DNA of 64,000 nucleotides, taken from contig CAJXVU010000010.1 of NCBI GenBank assembly GCA_913062555.1, positions 1-64,000 of the forward strand, in the 5' to 3' direction. The notes under the pieces are model-generated. The model saw nothing but the letters and a program-made list of their open reading frames with translations, did no database searches and was not told the origin of the DNA. Within the stretch, counting starts at the first letter, position 1, and the number at the start of each line of letters is the position of its first letter. Shown one piece after another: positions 9,429 through 17,705 of this stretch. Both the position numbers and the translations under genes were made by a program. The DNA comes from an uncultured Bacteroidota bacterium (GTDB taxonomy: Bacteria; Bacteroidota; Bacteroidia; Flavobacteriales; Flavobacteriaceae).

Positions 9429-10412
9429 ATGTTAAGTTATAAGCCTTTAGTTTTTTCTTCAATATTATTTTTATACACTTTTTATATTAGTGCTCAAGAG
9501 GTAGTTAACCCTTACAACCCTGAGCCAAAGATGGAGCTGTTGAAAGAAAAACTAGGTAAAGAACCAACAAAAATGCATTTTTTGGTGTTTGGCGATTCAA
9601 AAGGGTCTAAATATTTTCCAGATGTCTTAAGGCGAGCAGATAGTTTACATCCTGATTTTTGCTTAACAACTGCCGATTTGGTAAATAGTGGCGCTGGGGA
9701 AAAAGGCCTGCTAAACTATAAACTATTAGATGAAAAAGGAGGCTGGTTTATGCGTAAATATCCGATGTGGCCAACAGTAGGGAATCATGAAGAAGATGGT
9801 GGAGACGACGGCATTGAGAATTTTAAAAATTTTTACGGAATACAAAAAGCCATGTATAGTTTCGAATATGGTAATGCCAAATTCATTGCTTTGCCTTGGC
9901 CCAAAATAAATGAGGATCGAGAAAAACTTAGATGGTTAAAAAAGGAATTGAGAAAAGCTAAAGGAAAGCATATATTCATTTTTAAACACCGTCCACATTA
10001 TACCGTTGGCATAAAATCTTATGATGATGTAGAAGGCGCAGCATCTAAAACCACGAAATTGTACGACAGGTTCAAAGTAACCGCAGTTTTTAGCGGGCAT
10101 GACCATCTTTATTATAGAACCAAACGGAATGATACCAATCACATAATTTCGGCTGGTGCTGGGGCATATATTTATCCTCTGAATCGAGAAAAAGATGCGA
10201 TTAAAGGCGATGCGTATTATGGAAGACGTACCAAAGAAGATATCAATAACGGCATGGCCCCTTTTAAATTTCATGCTGCCGATGGCACAATTACCGATAT
10301 TCCTACTGCTATGTATTATGTGCTTTCTGTAAAAATTGATGGTGATAAAGTATCGATTGAAATGATTGACGAAAAAACTGGTAAAGTCTGGGATAAAGCA
10401 GTTATCAAGTGA
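9429..10412 (+). CDS. Secreted metallophosphoesterase (calcineurin-like)
   Basis: This 327-residue protein has a signal peptide (about 1-22, ending YISAQ). It then carries the full set of calcineurin-like dimetal motifs in order: FGDSKG, TTADLV, GNHEED, FKHRPHY and SGHDHLYY. These bind two metal ions and hydrolyse phosphomono- or diesters, probably in the periplasm. The spacing and the GHDH block resemble small purple-acid-phosphatase-like proteins of Bacteroidota. The upstream sequence has TACTTTAG, one base off the -7 consensus, about 36 bp before the start. It is convergent with the CotH-like gene. Confidence 0.85.
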   Translation: MLSYKPLVFSSILFLYTFYISAQEVVNPYNPEPKMELLKEKLGKEPTKMHFLVFGDSKGSKYFPDVLRRADSLHPDFCLTTADLVNSGAGEKGLLNYKLLDEKGGWFMRKYPMWPTVGNHEEDGGDDGIENFKNFYGIQKAMYSFEYGNAKFIALPWPKINEDREKLRWLKKELRKAKGKHIFIFKHRPHYTVGIKSYDDVEGAASKTTKLYDRFKVTAVFSGHDHLYYRTKRNDTNHIISAGAGAYIYPLNREKDAIKGDAYYGRRTKEDINNGMAPFKFHAADGTITDIPTAMYYVLSVKIDGDKVSIEMIDEKTGKVWDKAVIK

Positions 10413-10434
10413 TATAATAAATCTATTATATTTT
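10412..10434. terminator. Weak bidirectional hairpin between convergent genes
   Basis: ATATAATA (10412-10419) and TATTATAT (10424-10431) form an 8-bp AT stem followed by TTT. It overlaps both gene ends and is weak because it has no GC pairs. Confidence 0.4.
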
Positions 10435-11473
10435 AATTCCTCATTTGTTCTACAATATCATTTTTATACTTTTGTTCGTTTGAAATTATCTTGAAAAAAT
10501 CAGAAATATATGCTATAGCCTTTTCATATTCTGATTCATTTTCAAATTCATTTTCGAAGCTCTTAACAATTGAGAGTATGAGATTTTCCTTTTCAATATA
10601 CTCCTGTCTAACTTGGTTCATTACACCCATATTTCTTTCCACGCCTCTAAATTTTCTTTCTGTCATAGATTTCATCCCTAAAGGTGGTGTCCCATAACTA
10701 GGGTTTACAAGTCCAGATATATCAAAATCATAAGCTAAAGGGTAAATAATTTTATCGACATATAAAAGTTTTGCATTGTGCTGCTCACGAATTGAAAAAT
10801 CAACATTGCCAATCATATATTGAAAAAATGCGTTTTGAACACAGACGATATCTTCTTGTGCAAGAGGATTTATAGCTCTTTCAGTGATTTTGCCATTATG
10901 CCTTTTGGCAACCCTTTTATCATCTTCTATCAATATACCTTTAATCTGATGTTCCCTTACTTTTTTGCCCCTTATTTCTGATAATGAAATATCAACCAAT
11001 CTGGTTTTAAAATGGTATGGAGAAATCACTTCATATAACTTATAAGCGATATACTCTTTTATGACATTATCATTATTGTCTTTTGCGGTTGAACAAGGCA
11101 CAACAAGTTTTAATTTTTTATTACCTTCAAATAAAGTACCCTCAGATTTAGATTTTTTAATTTTTATTTTAACAGGAACATAATAACAAATTTCTCGTCT
11201 AGATTTTCCTCTCGCTCTTATTTCAATCTTTAACTCCTTCCATTGCTTATTAACATCTTCATAAGAAAGTTTTGTTTTTATATAAGTGCTATCATTCGTG
11301 TTTTTCTTTAATTCTTTATTAGAGTAACTTAACTTGAGAGGAAGAATAGATTGTTCTTTAAAAAGAGGAGACACGCTCTCTGTAGCCACCGAATCTATTG
11401 AATTCTGAGCAACCAAAAAAGGCATTAAGGTTAAATGAAAGATGAGGAGAACATATATTATTTGCTTATTCAT
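10433..11473 (-). CDS. CotH-kinase-like secreted protein
   Basis: This 346-residue protein has a signal peptide (about 1-22). It carries IEIRARGKSRREICYYVP near residue 85, which matches the GRGxxRRxxCxxPP signature of the Bacteroidota CotH-like family. Downstream are MIGNVDFSIREQHN and PLAYDFDISGLVNPSYGTP, which resemble the catalytic-loop and metal-binding DFD-like segments of these divergent kinase-fold proteins. Whether it phosphorylates anything is unknown. It stands alone, and the divergent gene at 11522 starts 48 bp from its ATG, so promoters must share that gap. Confidence 0.65.
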   Translation of the reverse strand: MNKQIIYVLLIFHLTLMPFLVAQNSIDSVATESVSPLFKEQSILPLKLSYSNKELKKNTNDSTYIKTKLSYEDVNKQWKELKIEIRARGKSRREICYYVPVKIKIKKSKSEGTLFEGNKKLKLVVPCSTAKDNNDNVIKEYIAYKLYEVISPYHFKTRLVDISLSEIRGKKVREHQIKGILIEDDKRVAKRHNGKITERAINPLAQEDIVCVQNAFFQYMIGNVDFSIREQHNAKLLYVDKIIYPLAYDFDISGLVNPSYGTPPLGMKSMTERKFRGVERNMGVMNQVRQEYIEKENLILSIVKSFENEFENESEYEKAIAYISDFFKIISNEQKYKNDIVEQMRN

Positions 11474-11521
11474 AATATTGGTTCTATATTAACAAATATA
11501 GTATTTTTTAAATAAGTTATA

Positions 11522-12259
11522 ATGCATAAATATTTTTCAATAATTAATTTCAGAACTTTAATTGCTGTTATAATTTCAATTATAACACCTATTATTGCTT
11601 ATTACTATAATATCAATTACAATATTGATTTAACTCTTATTAGTATTGCTATTGTATTTCCATTAGTCTTTACAATTAGAAGCTCATTCAGGCGAAGAGA
11701 AAAAGCATTAGAGCATTTGAGCCAGTTTAGAGGTGCTATTAAAACAATAGATTATCTTTTCGCAACTACTAAAGGCTTATCCGATGAAAAGAAAAATGAA
11801 ATATCTCAAATTTTATTGGAAATTAATGAAAAAGTAATTGCGCATTTAAAAGACAGCGATTTTGACACGACAGATCTTGATGCTTCAATACATAAAGTAT
11901 CTCTATTTATTTTAGAGAATAATGAGGTCTGGCCTAAAAGTTTAAAGGATAGAGTTATTCGTTTTATGTATGATTTACATGAAGCAATCGATAATTTACA
12001 TGCCATACATACGCATAGAACACCTATTAGCTTGAAAGCGTATTGTTTGATATTTATTTATATTTTCCCTCTTATTTACACCCCTACTATTATAGGCAAG
12101 ATAGGTGTTGATACTACAATTTGGATTACTTATTTTGTTGTTATTTTAAGTGAATTTATATTGATTTCCCTTTATAATATTCAGGATCATATGGAGTATC
12201 CTTTTGATCAAGATGGTTTGGATGATATAGATTTGGATATTTTTAAAATGAATAGATAA
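11522..12259 (+). CDS. Four-TM membrane protein, possibly bestrophin-like
   Basis: This 245-residue protein has two hydrophobic helices near the N-terminus (about 11-29 and 35-52), a long cytoplasmic-looking helical middle (RRREKALEHLSQFRGAIKTID and onward), and two more helices (about 172-190 and 196-217). It ends in IQDHMEYPFDQDGLDDIDLD. The paired-helix layout and the acidic YPFDQDGLDD tail recall bestrophin-type anion channels, whose C-terminus has an ENPFG-like acidic motif. The assignment is tentative and a DUF4239-type protein is an alternative. It is divergent from the CotH-like gene with a 48-bp shared upstream region. Confidence 0.5.
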   Translation: MHKYFSIINFRTLIAVIISIITPIIAYYYNINYNIDLTLISIAIVFPLVFTIRSSFRRREKALEHLSQFRGAIKTIDYLFATTKGLSDEKKNEISQILLEINEKVIAHLKDSDFDTTDLDASIHKVSLFILENNEVWPKSLKDRVIRFMYDLHEAIDNLHAIHTHRTPISLKAYCLIFIYIFPLIYTPTIIGKIGVDTTIWITYFVVILSEFILISLYNIQDHMEYPFDQDGLDDIDLDIFKMNR

Positions 12260-12500
12260 TTATTATTTTATTTTCTTCTGATTTAGGAAGAGGTATAAGT
12301 CACTACACGAAAATATATTCGGATTCAATCCTTTACAAAATACATTAGAACAAAATTCGCCAATGAAAAGTTTGAAGGGATGTCTCTAGAAATTGATGCA
12401 ATTACTAAATTCTTTGAAAAGGAATAAAAAGATAACTAATGCTTACAAAACCGCTACACAGTATAACCAAATCCCTAGCCACAAGCTAAACATTATTCAA

Positions 12501-13067
12501 ATGAACGAAATCAGAAAGTTTATTGAAAACATCACTCCAATGAATGATTCTGATTGGAAATTCTTTTCTTCAAAATTGCAAGAAGTAAAGTATCAGAAAC
12601 ATGCCATTCTATTGAAAAGTGGTGAGGTAGAGGACCATTTATATTTTATAAAAAAAGGAATGGTTAGACTTTATATCCCGAGGGAAGAATCCGACTTAAC
12701 TTTTGGTTTTCTATTCGAAAATGAATTCGTGACAGCTTATGATTCATTTTTAACACAAATGCCTTCCGAATACCAAATTGAAACCTTATTAGAAACCACT
12801 GTATTGAAAATTTCTCATAAAAATTTGCAAGAAGTTTATGAAAGAACAAATAGCGGAAATATTATCGGACGAAAAATGGCTGAAAACATGTTTTTGATAA
12901 AATCGAAAAGAGAACTTTCCTTATTGAGTAAAACAGCAGAAGAACGATATTTGGACTTATTCTCTGAGAGACCAAAATTATTACAACAAATCCCATTAAA
13001 ATATATTGCCTCTTATATTGGGGTAACTCCTCAAGCCTTGAGCAGAATTAGAAAACGTATTACTTAA
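12501..13067 (+). CDS. Crp/Fnr-family transcriptional regulator
   Basis: The start is taken at 12501 (MNEIRKFIENITPMNDSDW), because Crp-family proteins of this subgroup begin there and the extension back to 12393 looks unlike coding sequence. The 188-residue protein has an N-terminal cyclic-nucleotide-binding-fold domain (QKHAILLKSGEVEDHLYFIKKG at about 33-54) and a C-terminal winged helix (PLKYIASYIGVTPQALSRIRKR). The Arg and Ser typical of cAMP binding are absent, so another effector or none is likely. The DoxX gene starts 63 bp downstream in the same direction. This is a recurrent pairing in which the regulator probably controls its neighbour. Confidence 0.85.
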   Translation: MNEIRKFIENITPMNDSDWKFFSSKLQEVKYQKHAILLKSGEVEDHLYFIKKGMVRLYIPREESDLTFGFLFENEFVTAYDSFLTQMPSEYQIETLLETTVLKISHKNLQEVYERTNSGNIIGRKMAENMFLIKSKRELSLLSKTAEERYLDLFSERPKLLQQIPLKYIASYIGVTPQALSRIRKRIT

Positions 13068-13130
13068 CTTGGGTTCATTGTTTTTACTTTATTCTTTTCT
13101 GACCTTTGAAATTCAATAATTTAAGAAAAT

Positions 13131-13583
13131 ATGAAACCATTAATTGTGCTTTTATTAAGTTTTTCAATCTCTATTTTTGTAATTAAAATTATAAAAAAAG
13201 AATATGATTTCGCATTATCAGCAAGAATTGCAATGTCGATAATGCTTGTATTCACAGCGATTGGTCACTTTGCCTTTACAAAAGGTATGTCAATGATGGT
13301 TCCCAAAATTATCCCTTTTAAAGAAAGTTTTGTTTATATAACAGGAATCTTTGAAATTTTACTAGCCATAGGTTTACTTATTCCTAAATTAAAAGAAATA
13401 TCTGGATGGACTCTTATAATTTTTCTTTTACTAATGCTTCCTGCAAATATTTATGCCGCAATAAATAATGTTAATTACCAAAAAGGAACATTTGATGGAA
13501 ATGGCATACTCTATTTGTGGTTTAGAATCCCATTACAAATCCTGTTTATTATTTGGACATATATTAGTGCAATCCGCATTTAA
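13131..13583 (+). CDS. DoxX-family membrane protein
   Basis: This 150-residue protein has four hydrophobic helices. The DoxX-like core is ARIAMSIMLVFTAIGHFAF, MMVPKIIPF, ITGIFEILLAIGLLIP and LLMLPANIYAAINN. DoxX relatives are small four-TM proteins linked to quinone or thiol redox metabolism, and no catalytic function is established for this subgroup. It follows the Crp-type regulator gene by 63 bp with no terminator between them. The 166 bp to the next gene hold a boundary-like motif at 13721. Confidence 0.8.
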   Translation: MKPLIVLLLSFSISIFVIKIIKKEYDFALSARIAMSIMLVFTAIGHFAFTKGMSMMVPKIIPFKESFVYITGIFEILLAIGLLIPKLKEISGWTLIIFLLLMLPANIYAAINNVNYQKGTFDGNGILYLWFRIPLQILFIIWTYISAIRI

Positions 13584-13720
13584 TATTATAAATATAAGCC
13601 TTGCACAAAACTGCCTTTAACTCATGCAGTTGAATTCCTTATCGAAAACTCCAAACTGCAAATAATTGGTTCGCCCCTATTCGCTATATTAGTACCAACC
13701 TAACAACCCATACACTAACG

Positions 13721-13737
13721 GTTGTGTTCAATTAAAA
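13721..13737 (+). repeat. Cassette-boundary-like motif GTTGTGTTCAATTAAAA
   Basis: This fits GTTRTNTKCNATTAAA, which is also seen at 14928-14945 and 15771-15787, each time shortly before the start of an unrelated single gene. Here it is preceded by CTAACAACCCATACACTAACG, giving an imperfect AACAACC/GGTTGTGTT inverted repeat reminiscent of an integron attC end. Confidence 0.4.
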
Positions 13738-13749
13738 ATCATAAAAGCT

Positions 13750-14595
13750 ATGAAGAAATGTTTATCGGTGTCAATCATTGTATTATTATTTAATTTGAAT
13801 GGCTTTAGTCAATCAGTCAACAATAAAGCATTTAATGATTTTACTAACCACTCAGAATTCCCATCTTTTAATGAAGAAATTATTTTCAATATAAAAGGAG
13901 ACTCTGTTGCTGGCTATGCCTTTATTGCAAATGGAGAAGGGTCTAAAGAGACCGTAATAATGCTACACGGATTACCCGGAAATGACAACCAATTTGACAT
14001 CGCTCAATCTTTAAGAAGAACAGGTAGAAATGTGATTCACTTCAATTATAGAGGCGCATGGGGAAGCCAAGGAGATTTTTTATATTCTCATAGCCTTGAA
14101 GAAGTCGATGAGGTCATAAAATACTTATCAAATTCTGAAAATTCCAAAAGATTAAAAATAGACACGAATGCTTTCGTATTGCTAGGACGTAGTTATGGTG
14201 GTGGACTCGCATTAATTCAAGGAAGTAAAAATGAAAGGGTAAAAAAAATCATAGCCATTTCGTCTATGAATGCAGGCTCTCGTTTTAATCCAATTCAAGC
14301 CTTAAGTGAACTTTCAGGATGGAAAAATTATTTAAACAGACAAGTTATGCTAAAGGTAAACGCTCATATCTTCTTACAAGAGATGTTGGATAATAAAGAA
14401 AAGTATAACGTGGTGACTTATAAAAACCAATTGAAGCATAAGAAAGTATTGCTTATTGAGGGGTCTAAAAATAATCACAGCTGGATTAGTTTACTGGAAA
14501 ATATTGACCTGAAAATGTTTGAATCTGATCATAATTTCATCAGCAATCGAATTGAATTAACAACCGTTTTAATAGAGTGGTTAAACAAAAACTAA
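13750..14595 (+). CDS. Secreted alpha/beta-hydrolase
   Basis: This 281-residue protein has a signal peptide (about 1-21, ending NGFSQ). The alpha/beta-hydrolase landmarks are clear: an oxyanion strand (VIMLHGLPGND), then HFNYRGAWGSQG, then a nucleophile elbow LLGRSYGGG with Ser148, and a C-terminal ESDHNF that supplies the His. It is likely a carboxylesterase or a serine aminopeptidase-like (S9/S33) hydrolase. The substrate is unknown. It is a single gene, and a boundary-like motif precedes it by 13 bp. Confidence 0.78.
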   Translation: MKKCLSVSIIVLLFNLNGFSQSVNNKAFNDFTNHSEFPSFNEEIIFNIKGDSVAGYAFIANGEGSKETVIMLHGLPGNDNQFDIAQSLRRTGRNVIHFNYRGAWGSQGDFLYSHSLEEVDEVIKYLSNSENSKRLKIDTNAFVLLGRSYGGGLALIQGSKNERVKKIIAISSMNAGSRFNPIQALSELSGWKNYLNRQVMLKVNAHIFLQEMLDNKEKYNVVTYKNQLKHKKVLLIEGSKNNHSWISLLENIDLKMFESDHNFISNRIELTTVLIEWLNKN

Positions 14596-14978
14596 TCATA
14601 ACAATATGTAGAAATCACAAACCTTTCTGCAATTTAAAAAACGTTGAGATTATTAATAAATATAACTCCTAATATATCTCTAAGAATTGCAACCTTTTAT
14701 TCACGTATATAATTGACAGACAATGAAGAAGAAAATGTACAACCAAATATTTAGAGAAATATCTTTACTTAGAATGGTATGAAAAATGGAACTATGAATA
14801 TTTATCTAAAAATGCTTTAGTTATCGTTCAGGCTATTTGTCTTAGTAAAATTCATCGGGATTTTTCTCAGGTTGGTTTTCTTTTACTAATTTAGTCCTAT
14901 TCAACACAACTAACCACACAAGAACGCGTTATATGCAAATTAAAAAGCAATATTTATTAATCTTTAAAACTTAAAATT
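14596..14978. other. Intergenic region, 383 bp
   Basis: No gene is supported here. A 20-codon frame at 14723 (MKKKMYNQIFREISLLRMV) has no recognisable homology. The only notable element is the boundary-like motif GTTATATGCAAATTAAAA at 14928-14945, just before the peroxiredoxin gene. Confidence 0.55.
14928..14945 (+). repeat. Cassette-boundary-like motif GTTATATGCAAATTAAAA
   Basis: It matches the motif at 13721 and 15771 with one extra base and is preceded by AGAACGC. It ends 33 bp before the peroxiredoxin ATG. Confidence 0.4.
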
Positions 14979-15620
14979 ATGAGCACAATTAGATTAGGTG
15001 ATGAGGCCCCAAACTTTACGGCACAATCTACAGAAGGTGAAATAAACTTTCATAACTGGCTTGGAGATAGTTGGGGGATTTTATTTTCACATCCAGCAGA
15101 TTATACTCCCGTTTGTACTACCGAACTTGGGACAGTAGCTAAATATAAAACTGAGTTCGACAAGAGAAATGTAAAAGTAGCTGCATTAAGTGTGGATGGA
15201 TTGACATCTCATAACGGTTGGATTAATGATATTAATGAAACACAAAATACAGTGGTCAACTTTCCTATTATAGCAGATGAGGATAAAAAAGTAGCGCTGT
15301 TATATGATATGATTCATCCAAATGCTGATAGCAAATTAACTGTGAGATCAGTATTTGTTATTGGTGCAGATAAAAAGGTGAAATTAACTATTACCTATCC
15401 GGCGTCAACAGGTAGAAATTTTGATGAATTATTAAGAGTAATCGATTCATTACAATTAACCGCTTATCATAAAGTAGCAACACCTGCCAATTGGAATAAT
15501 GGAGATGACTGTGTTATTGTACCCTCGGTTTCTAATGAGGATATTCCAAATTTGTTTCCAAAAGGACATATTGAAGTTAAACCATATTTAAGGTTGACTC
15601 CTCAGCCAAATCTCAACTAA
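14979..15620 (+). CDS. 1-Cys peroxiredoxin (AhpC/TSA, Prx6 class)
   Basis: This 213-residue cytosolic thiol peroxidase reduces H2O2 and organic hydroperoxides. The peroxidatic Cys46 lies in HPADYTPVCTTELG, the canonical PxxxTxxC motif. The long C-terminal extension (DDCVIVPSVSNEDIPNLFP, then KPYLRLTPQP) and the lack of a 2-Cys resolving motif place it in the Prx6/1-Cys class, in which an external thiol resolves the sulfenic acid. A second Cys in DDCVIVP is family-typical. It stands alone in the accessory strip, flanked by boundary-like motifs. Confidence 0.95.
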   Translation: MSTIRLGDEAPNFTAQSTEGEINFHNWLGDSWGILFSHPADYTPVCTTELGTVAKYKTEFDKRNVKVAALSVDGLTSHNGWINDINETQNTVVNFPIIADEDKKVALLYDMIHPNADSKLTVRSVFVIGADKKVKLTITYPASTGRNFDELLRVIDSLQLTAYHKVATPANWNNGDDCVIVPSVSNEDIPNLFPKGHIEVKPYLRLTPQPNLN

Positions 15621-15640
15621 AATTAGCATCTAATACCTAA

Positions 15641-15790
15641 AAAAATAATTGCTGGTGCAAGCCTACTTATGAAATTCCACGTGGATTTACTACCTGCCCT
15701 GCGGTAGGCAGATTCGGTATGTATTTGCTAACTTAGATATTTAAACAAAGTAACTAATCTATTACAAACCGTTGTCTGCCATTAAAGTTG
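15641..15790 (+). repeat. Structured intergenic element ending in a boundary-like motif
   Basis: After the peroxiredoxin stop comes a block with several short inverted repeats, for example CTACC/GGTAG and CTGCC/GGCAG within 15690-15712. It continues through TTCGGTATGTATTTGCTAACTTAGAT and ends in GTTGTCTGCCATTAAAG at 15771-15787. The organisation, a hairpin-rich region before a GTTRTNTKC end, recalls intergenic elements that I associate with flavobacterial single-gene cassettes. I cannot verify copy number here. Confidence 0.4.
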
Positions 15791-15861
15791 AACTCAATAA
15801 TGACAAGTACGTTATATCAACAAAATAAATATTCAATAGGATATAAAAATTACTTTAAATA

Positions 15862-16200
15862 ATGAAAACAGCATCTCTATTAAAAGAACTTATTTATAAT
15901 GATACCAAAGTCTCTATTAAAGTATTGATGGAAACAGAATCCTCAAAGGAAATCAGAATTTTGTTCAAAAAAGGACAACTAATGAAAGAGCATAAAGCAG
16001 GTTTTCCAATTACAGTTGCAATTCATCAAGGAATTATCGCTTTTGGAGTTAATGGGGAGAAAATGATTTTAAAAACAGGGGATTTAATTAGCTTAGATGC
16101 AAATGTTCCTCACGATTTATTAGCTGAGGCAGATAGTATTGTAAGACTAACTTTATCAAAATTTGACAAGATTGAAAGAGTGAAAAAGGTAATTGCATAG
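15862..16200 (+). CDS. Small cupin-domain protein
   Basis: This 112-residue protein is a single cupin barrel. Strands run through IRILFKKGQLMKEHKAGFPITVAIHQGIIAFGV, with EHKAG in place of the usual HxH of motif 1. GDLISLDANVPHDLLAEADS forms motif 2 with its His. The reduced metal set (one His in each motif) makes metal binding uncertain. It is cytosolic with no signal peptide. The function is unknown; small cupins of this kind are often general stress or sensory proteins. A boundary-like motif lies 75 bp upstream. Confidence 0.75.
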   Translation: MKTASLLKELIYNDTKVSIKVLMETESSKEIRILFKKGQLMKEHKAGFPITVAIHQGIIAFGVNGEKMILKTGDLISLDANVPHDLLAEADSIVRLTLSKFDKIERVKKVIA

Positions 16201-16641
16201 AACACAAGGAGTTACAGTATTGTATAACATTAAAGAAAACTAAACATACATAAAAACATCATCAATCTAGCTTGTAGTTTGTGACGTATACCACTCATTT
16301 ACAAGTGTTTAATATAATTTATTTATAGTCTTGAAATCAGCCAATTAGCTCTTAATTTTATCCTTTTTTGAGATAATTTCATTCCGCTTTTTTCATAAGT
16401 AACAGATTATATTGCTCTGCTTTCACCAAGAATAATTATGCTGAATTTTTTAATGCCTCTCTGTGAATATTCTATTGTAATTTTATCTCCAGATTTCTAT
16501 TGTAATTTTATCTCCAGATTTCAATCTAAAAAAAATGAACTGGTCGACTGGAGTTATAATTGCAACATAAAAGGACTAGTCATAACATCTCGCAAAATTT
16601 TTGCTTACATTTAAACTAATAAACATTTAAAATAAAATATC
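16201..16641. other. Intergenic region, 441 bp
   Basis: No coding frame is supported. The region holds the 25-bp perfect tandem duplication at 16471-16520. The sequence just upstream of 16642 (AATAAAATATC) serves the microprotein start. Confidence 0.6.
16471..16520 (+). repeat. Perfect 25-bp tandem duplication
   Basis: The unit TCTATTGTAATTTTATCTCC + AGATT is present twice without mismatch (16471-16495 and 16496-16520). A single recent slippage or duplication is the simplest origin. Confidence 0.95.
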
Positions 16642-16740
16642 ATGTCAAAAGGAAAAGACTCAAAGAAGAACGTTAAAAAAGAGCCCGCTAAAACTGCTAA
16701 AGAAAAAAAAGCAGAAAAGCGACTAAAGAAAGCTAAATAA
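16642..16740 (+). CDS. Lys-rich 32-residue microprotein
   Basis: ATG at 16642 to TAA at 16740 encodes 32 residues that begin MSKGKDSKKNVKKEPAK and end AEKRLKKAK. Nearly half are Lys or Arg. I recall nearly identical very small basic proteins across Bacteroidota, usually unannotated or hypothetical. The start context (AAAATATCATG) and the hairpin terminator 32 bp after the stop support a real gene. It may bind nucleic acid or ribosomes, but this is inferred only from charge. Confidence 0.7.
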   Translation: MSKGKDSKKNVKKEPAKTAKEKKAEKRLKKAK

Positions 16741-16771
16741 GGTTACTGGTATTCTGAAAATATTAAGCACT

Positions 16772-16826
16772 ACAATGGGTATAAAAAATTGCAGTTTTCA
16801 AAACGTATTTTTTCGATACCCATTGT
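16772..16826 (+). terminator. Extended hairpin after the microprotein gene
   Basis: ACAATGGGTAT (16772-16782) pairs perfectly with ATACCCATTGT (16816-16826), and inside it AAAAAAT can pair with ATTTTTT and GTTTT with AAAAC. It is followed by TTTTG. It contains the GTATAAAAAATTGC motif. It is probably a terminator, though the 33-nt apical region is unusually long for one. Confidence 0.6.
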
Positions 16827-17002
16827 TTTGGCATCAACTTATAAAAAGACCGGATACAAATAATGTTTCCTTCCGGAATTTATGACTGAAATTTGGATTT
16901 TAACTTGAACAAATCTATAAATACAAAAGGTTTGATCAATAGATGCAGTCAAGTTTTTGAAGGATTGACTGACGGTAATGAAACAATTATGAATAATTTA
17001 AA

Positions 17003-17338
17003 ATGAAAACAAAAAAAGAACTTAAAGAAGAATACAAGCTACGGAAAATCCCAATGGGAGTTTTTAAAATTAAAAACATTAAGAATAATAAAGTTCTGAT
17101 TGACAACAGTATTGATATGGAGTCAAAATGGAATAGGCATAAAATGGAACTTAAATTTGGAAACCATAGGAATAGAAACTTTCAAAAAGATTGGAATGAG
17201 TATGGAGAGGACAATTTTATTTTTAACGTATTATCTGAATTAAAAGAAAGTGAAGAGGAAAATATCAATTACAATAAAGAATTAAAAACGCTTCAAGATA
17301 TGGTAATTGAAGATCTGAATTTTGAAAGCATCTATTAG
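17003..17338 (+). CDS. GIY-YIG nuclease-like small protein
   Basis: This 111-residue protein has the sequence GVFKIKNIKNNKVLIDNSIDMESKWNRHKMEL in two runs, continuing NHRNRNFQKDWNEYGEDNF. It resembles the GIY-YIG fold: GVF and VLID replace GIY and YIG, followed by the WNRHK helix and the QKDWNEYGEDNF block with its Glu. Many Bacteroidota carry this shortened, possibly inactive variant. It is cytosolic. Degeneration of the GIY and YIG tyrosines makes nuclease activity doubtful. Confidence 0.6.
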   Translation: MKTKKELKEEYKLRKIPMGVFKIKNIKNNKVLIDNSIDMESKWNRHKMELKFGNHRNRNFQKDWNEYGEDNFIFNVLSELKESEEENINYNKELKTLQDMVIEDLNFESIY

Positions 17339-17705
17339 TACAAAGCAAGTTCTAAAAAAGTATTTGGAACATAGTAAATAAAACTTTAAATCGTTCACGA
17401 GATTATACTACCCTTTGTGAAGAACAACAAAAATGGAAGCTATATCGAGCAAATACAAGGTCAAAGGTCAAATTGAAAATAATAAGTGCACTTTAGACTA
17501 CTAATCTACAAACAAAGAAAAGTGCCATGTTCATGATAAGAAGTGTTATATAAAATAATACTTGTCTGTTTTTTTTAGCAAAAACTTAACATTAAGTTTT
17601 TAAGATTTTCATAATTTTACGACAAAATTGAGAACTATTCCCTAAAAGTTAGGGAATAGTTTTTTGTTTTTTACAAACTGAAAATTAAATTATTACAATC
17701 ATATT
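17339..17705. other. Intergenic region, 367 bp
   Basis: No gene is supported. The region holds a boundary-like GTTATATAAAATAATA at 17545 and a strong hairpin at 17633-17668 that ends only 38 bp before the LRR lipoprotein start. Confidence 0.55.
17633..17668 (+). terminator. Rho-independent terminator or leader attenuator
   Basis: A perfect 11-bp stem (AACTATTCCCT at 17633-17643, AGGGAATAGTT at 17651-17661) with a 7-nt loop is followed by TTTTG and another T run. No identified gene ends just before it, so it either closes a small unrecognised transcript or lies in the leader of the LRR gene at 17706. Confidence 0.75.

Noticed and set aside
12393-12500. Longer N-terminus for the Crp-family regulator
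   Set aside because: Family members start at the MNEIRKFI-like position, and the extra 36 residues are low-complexity and basic.
14723-14782. 20-codon frame MKKKMYNQIFREISLLRMV
   Set aside because: It has no homology signal and no terminator, and could be chance in AT-rich DNA.
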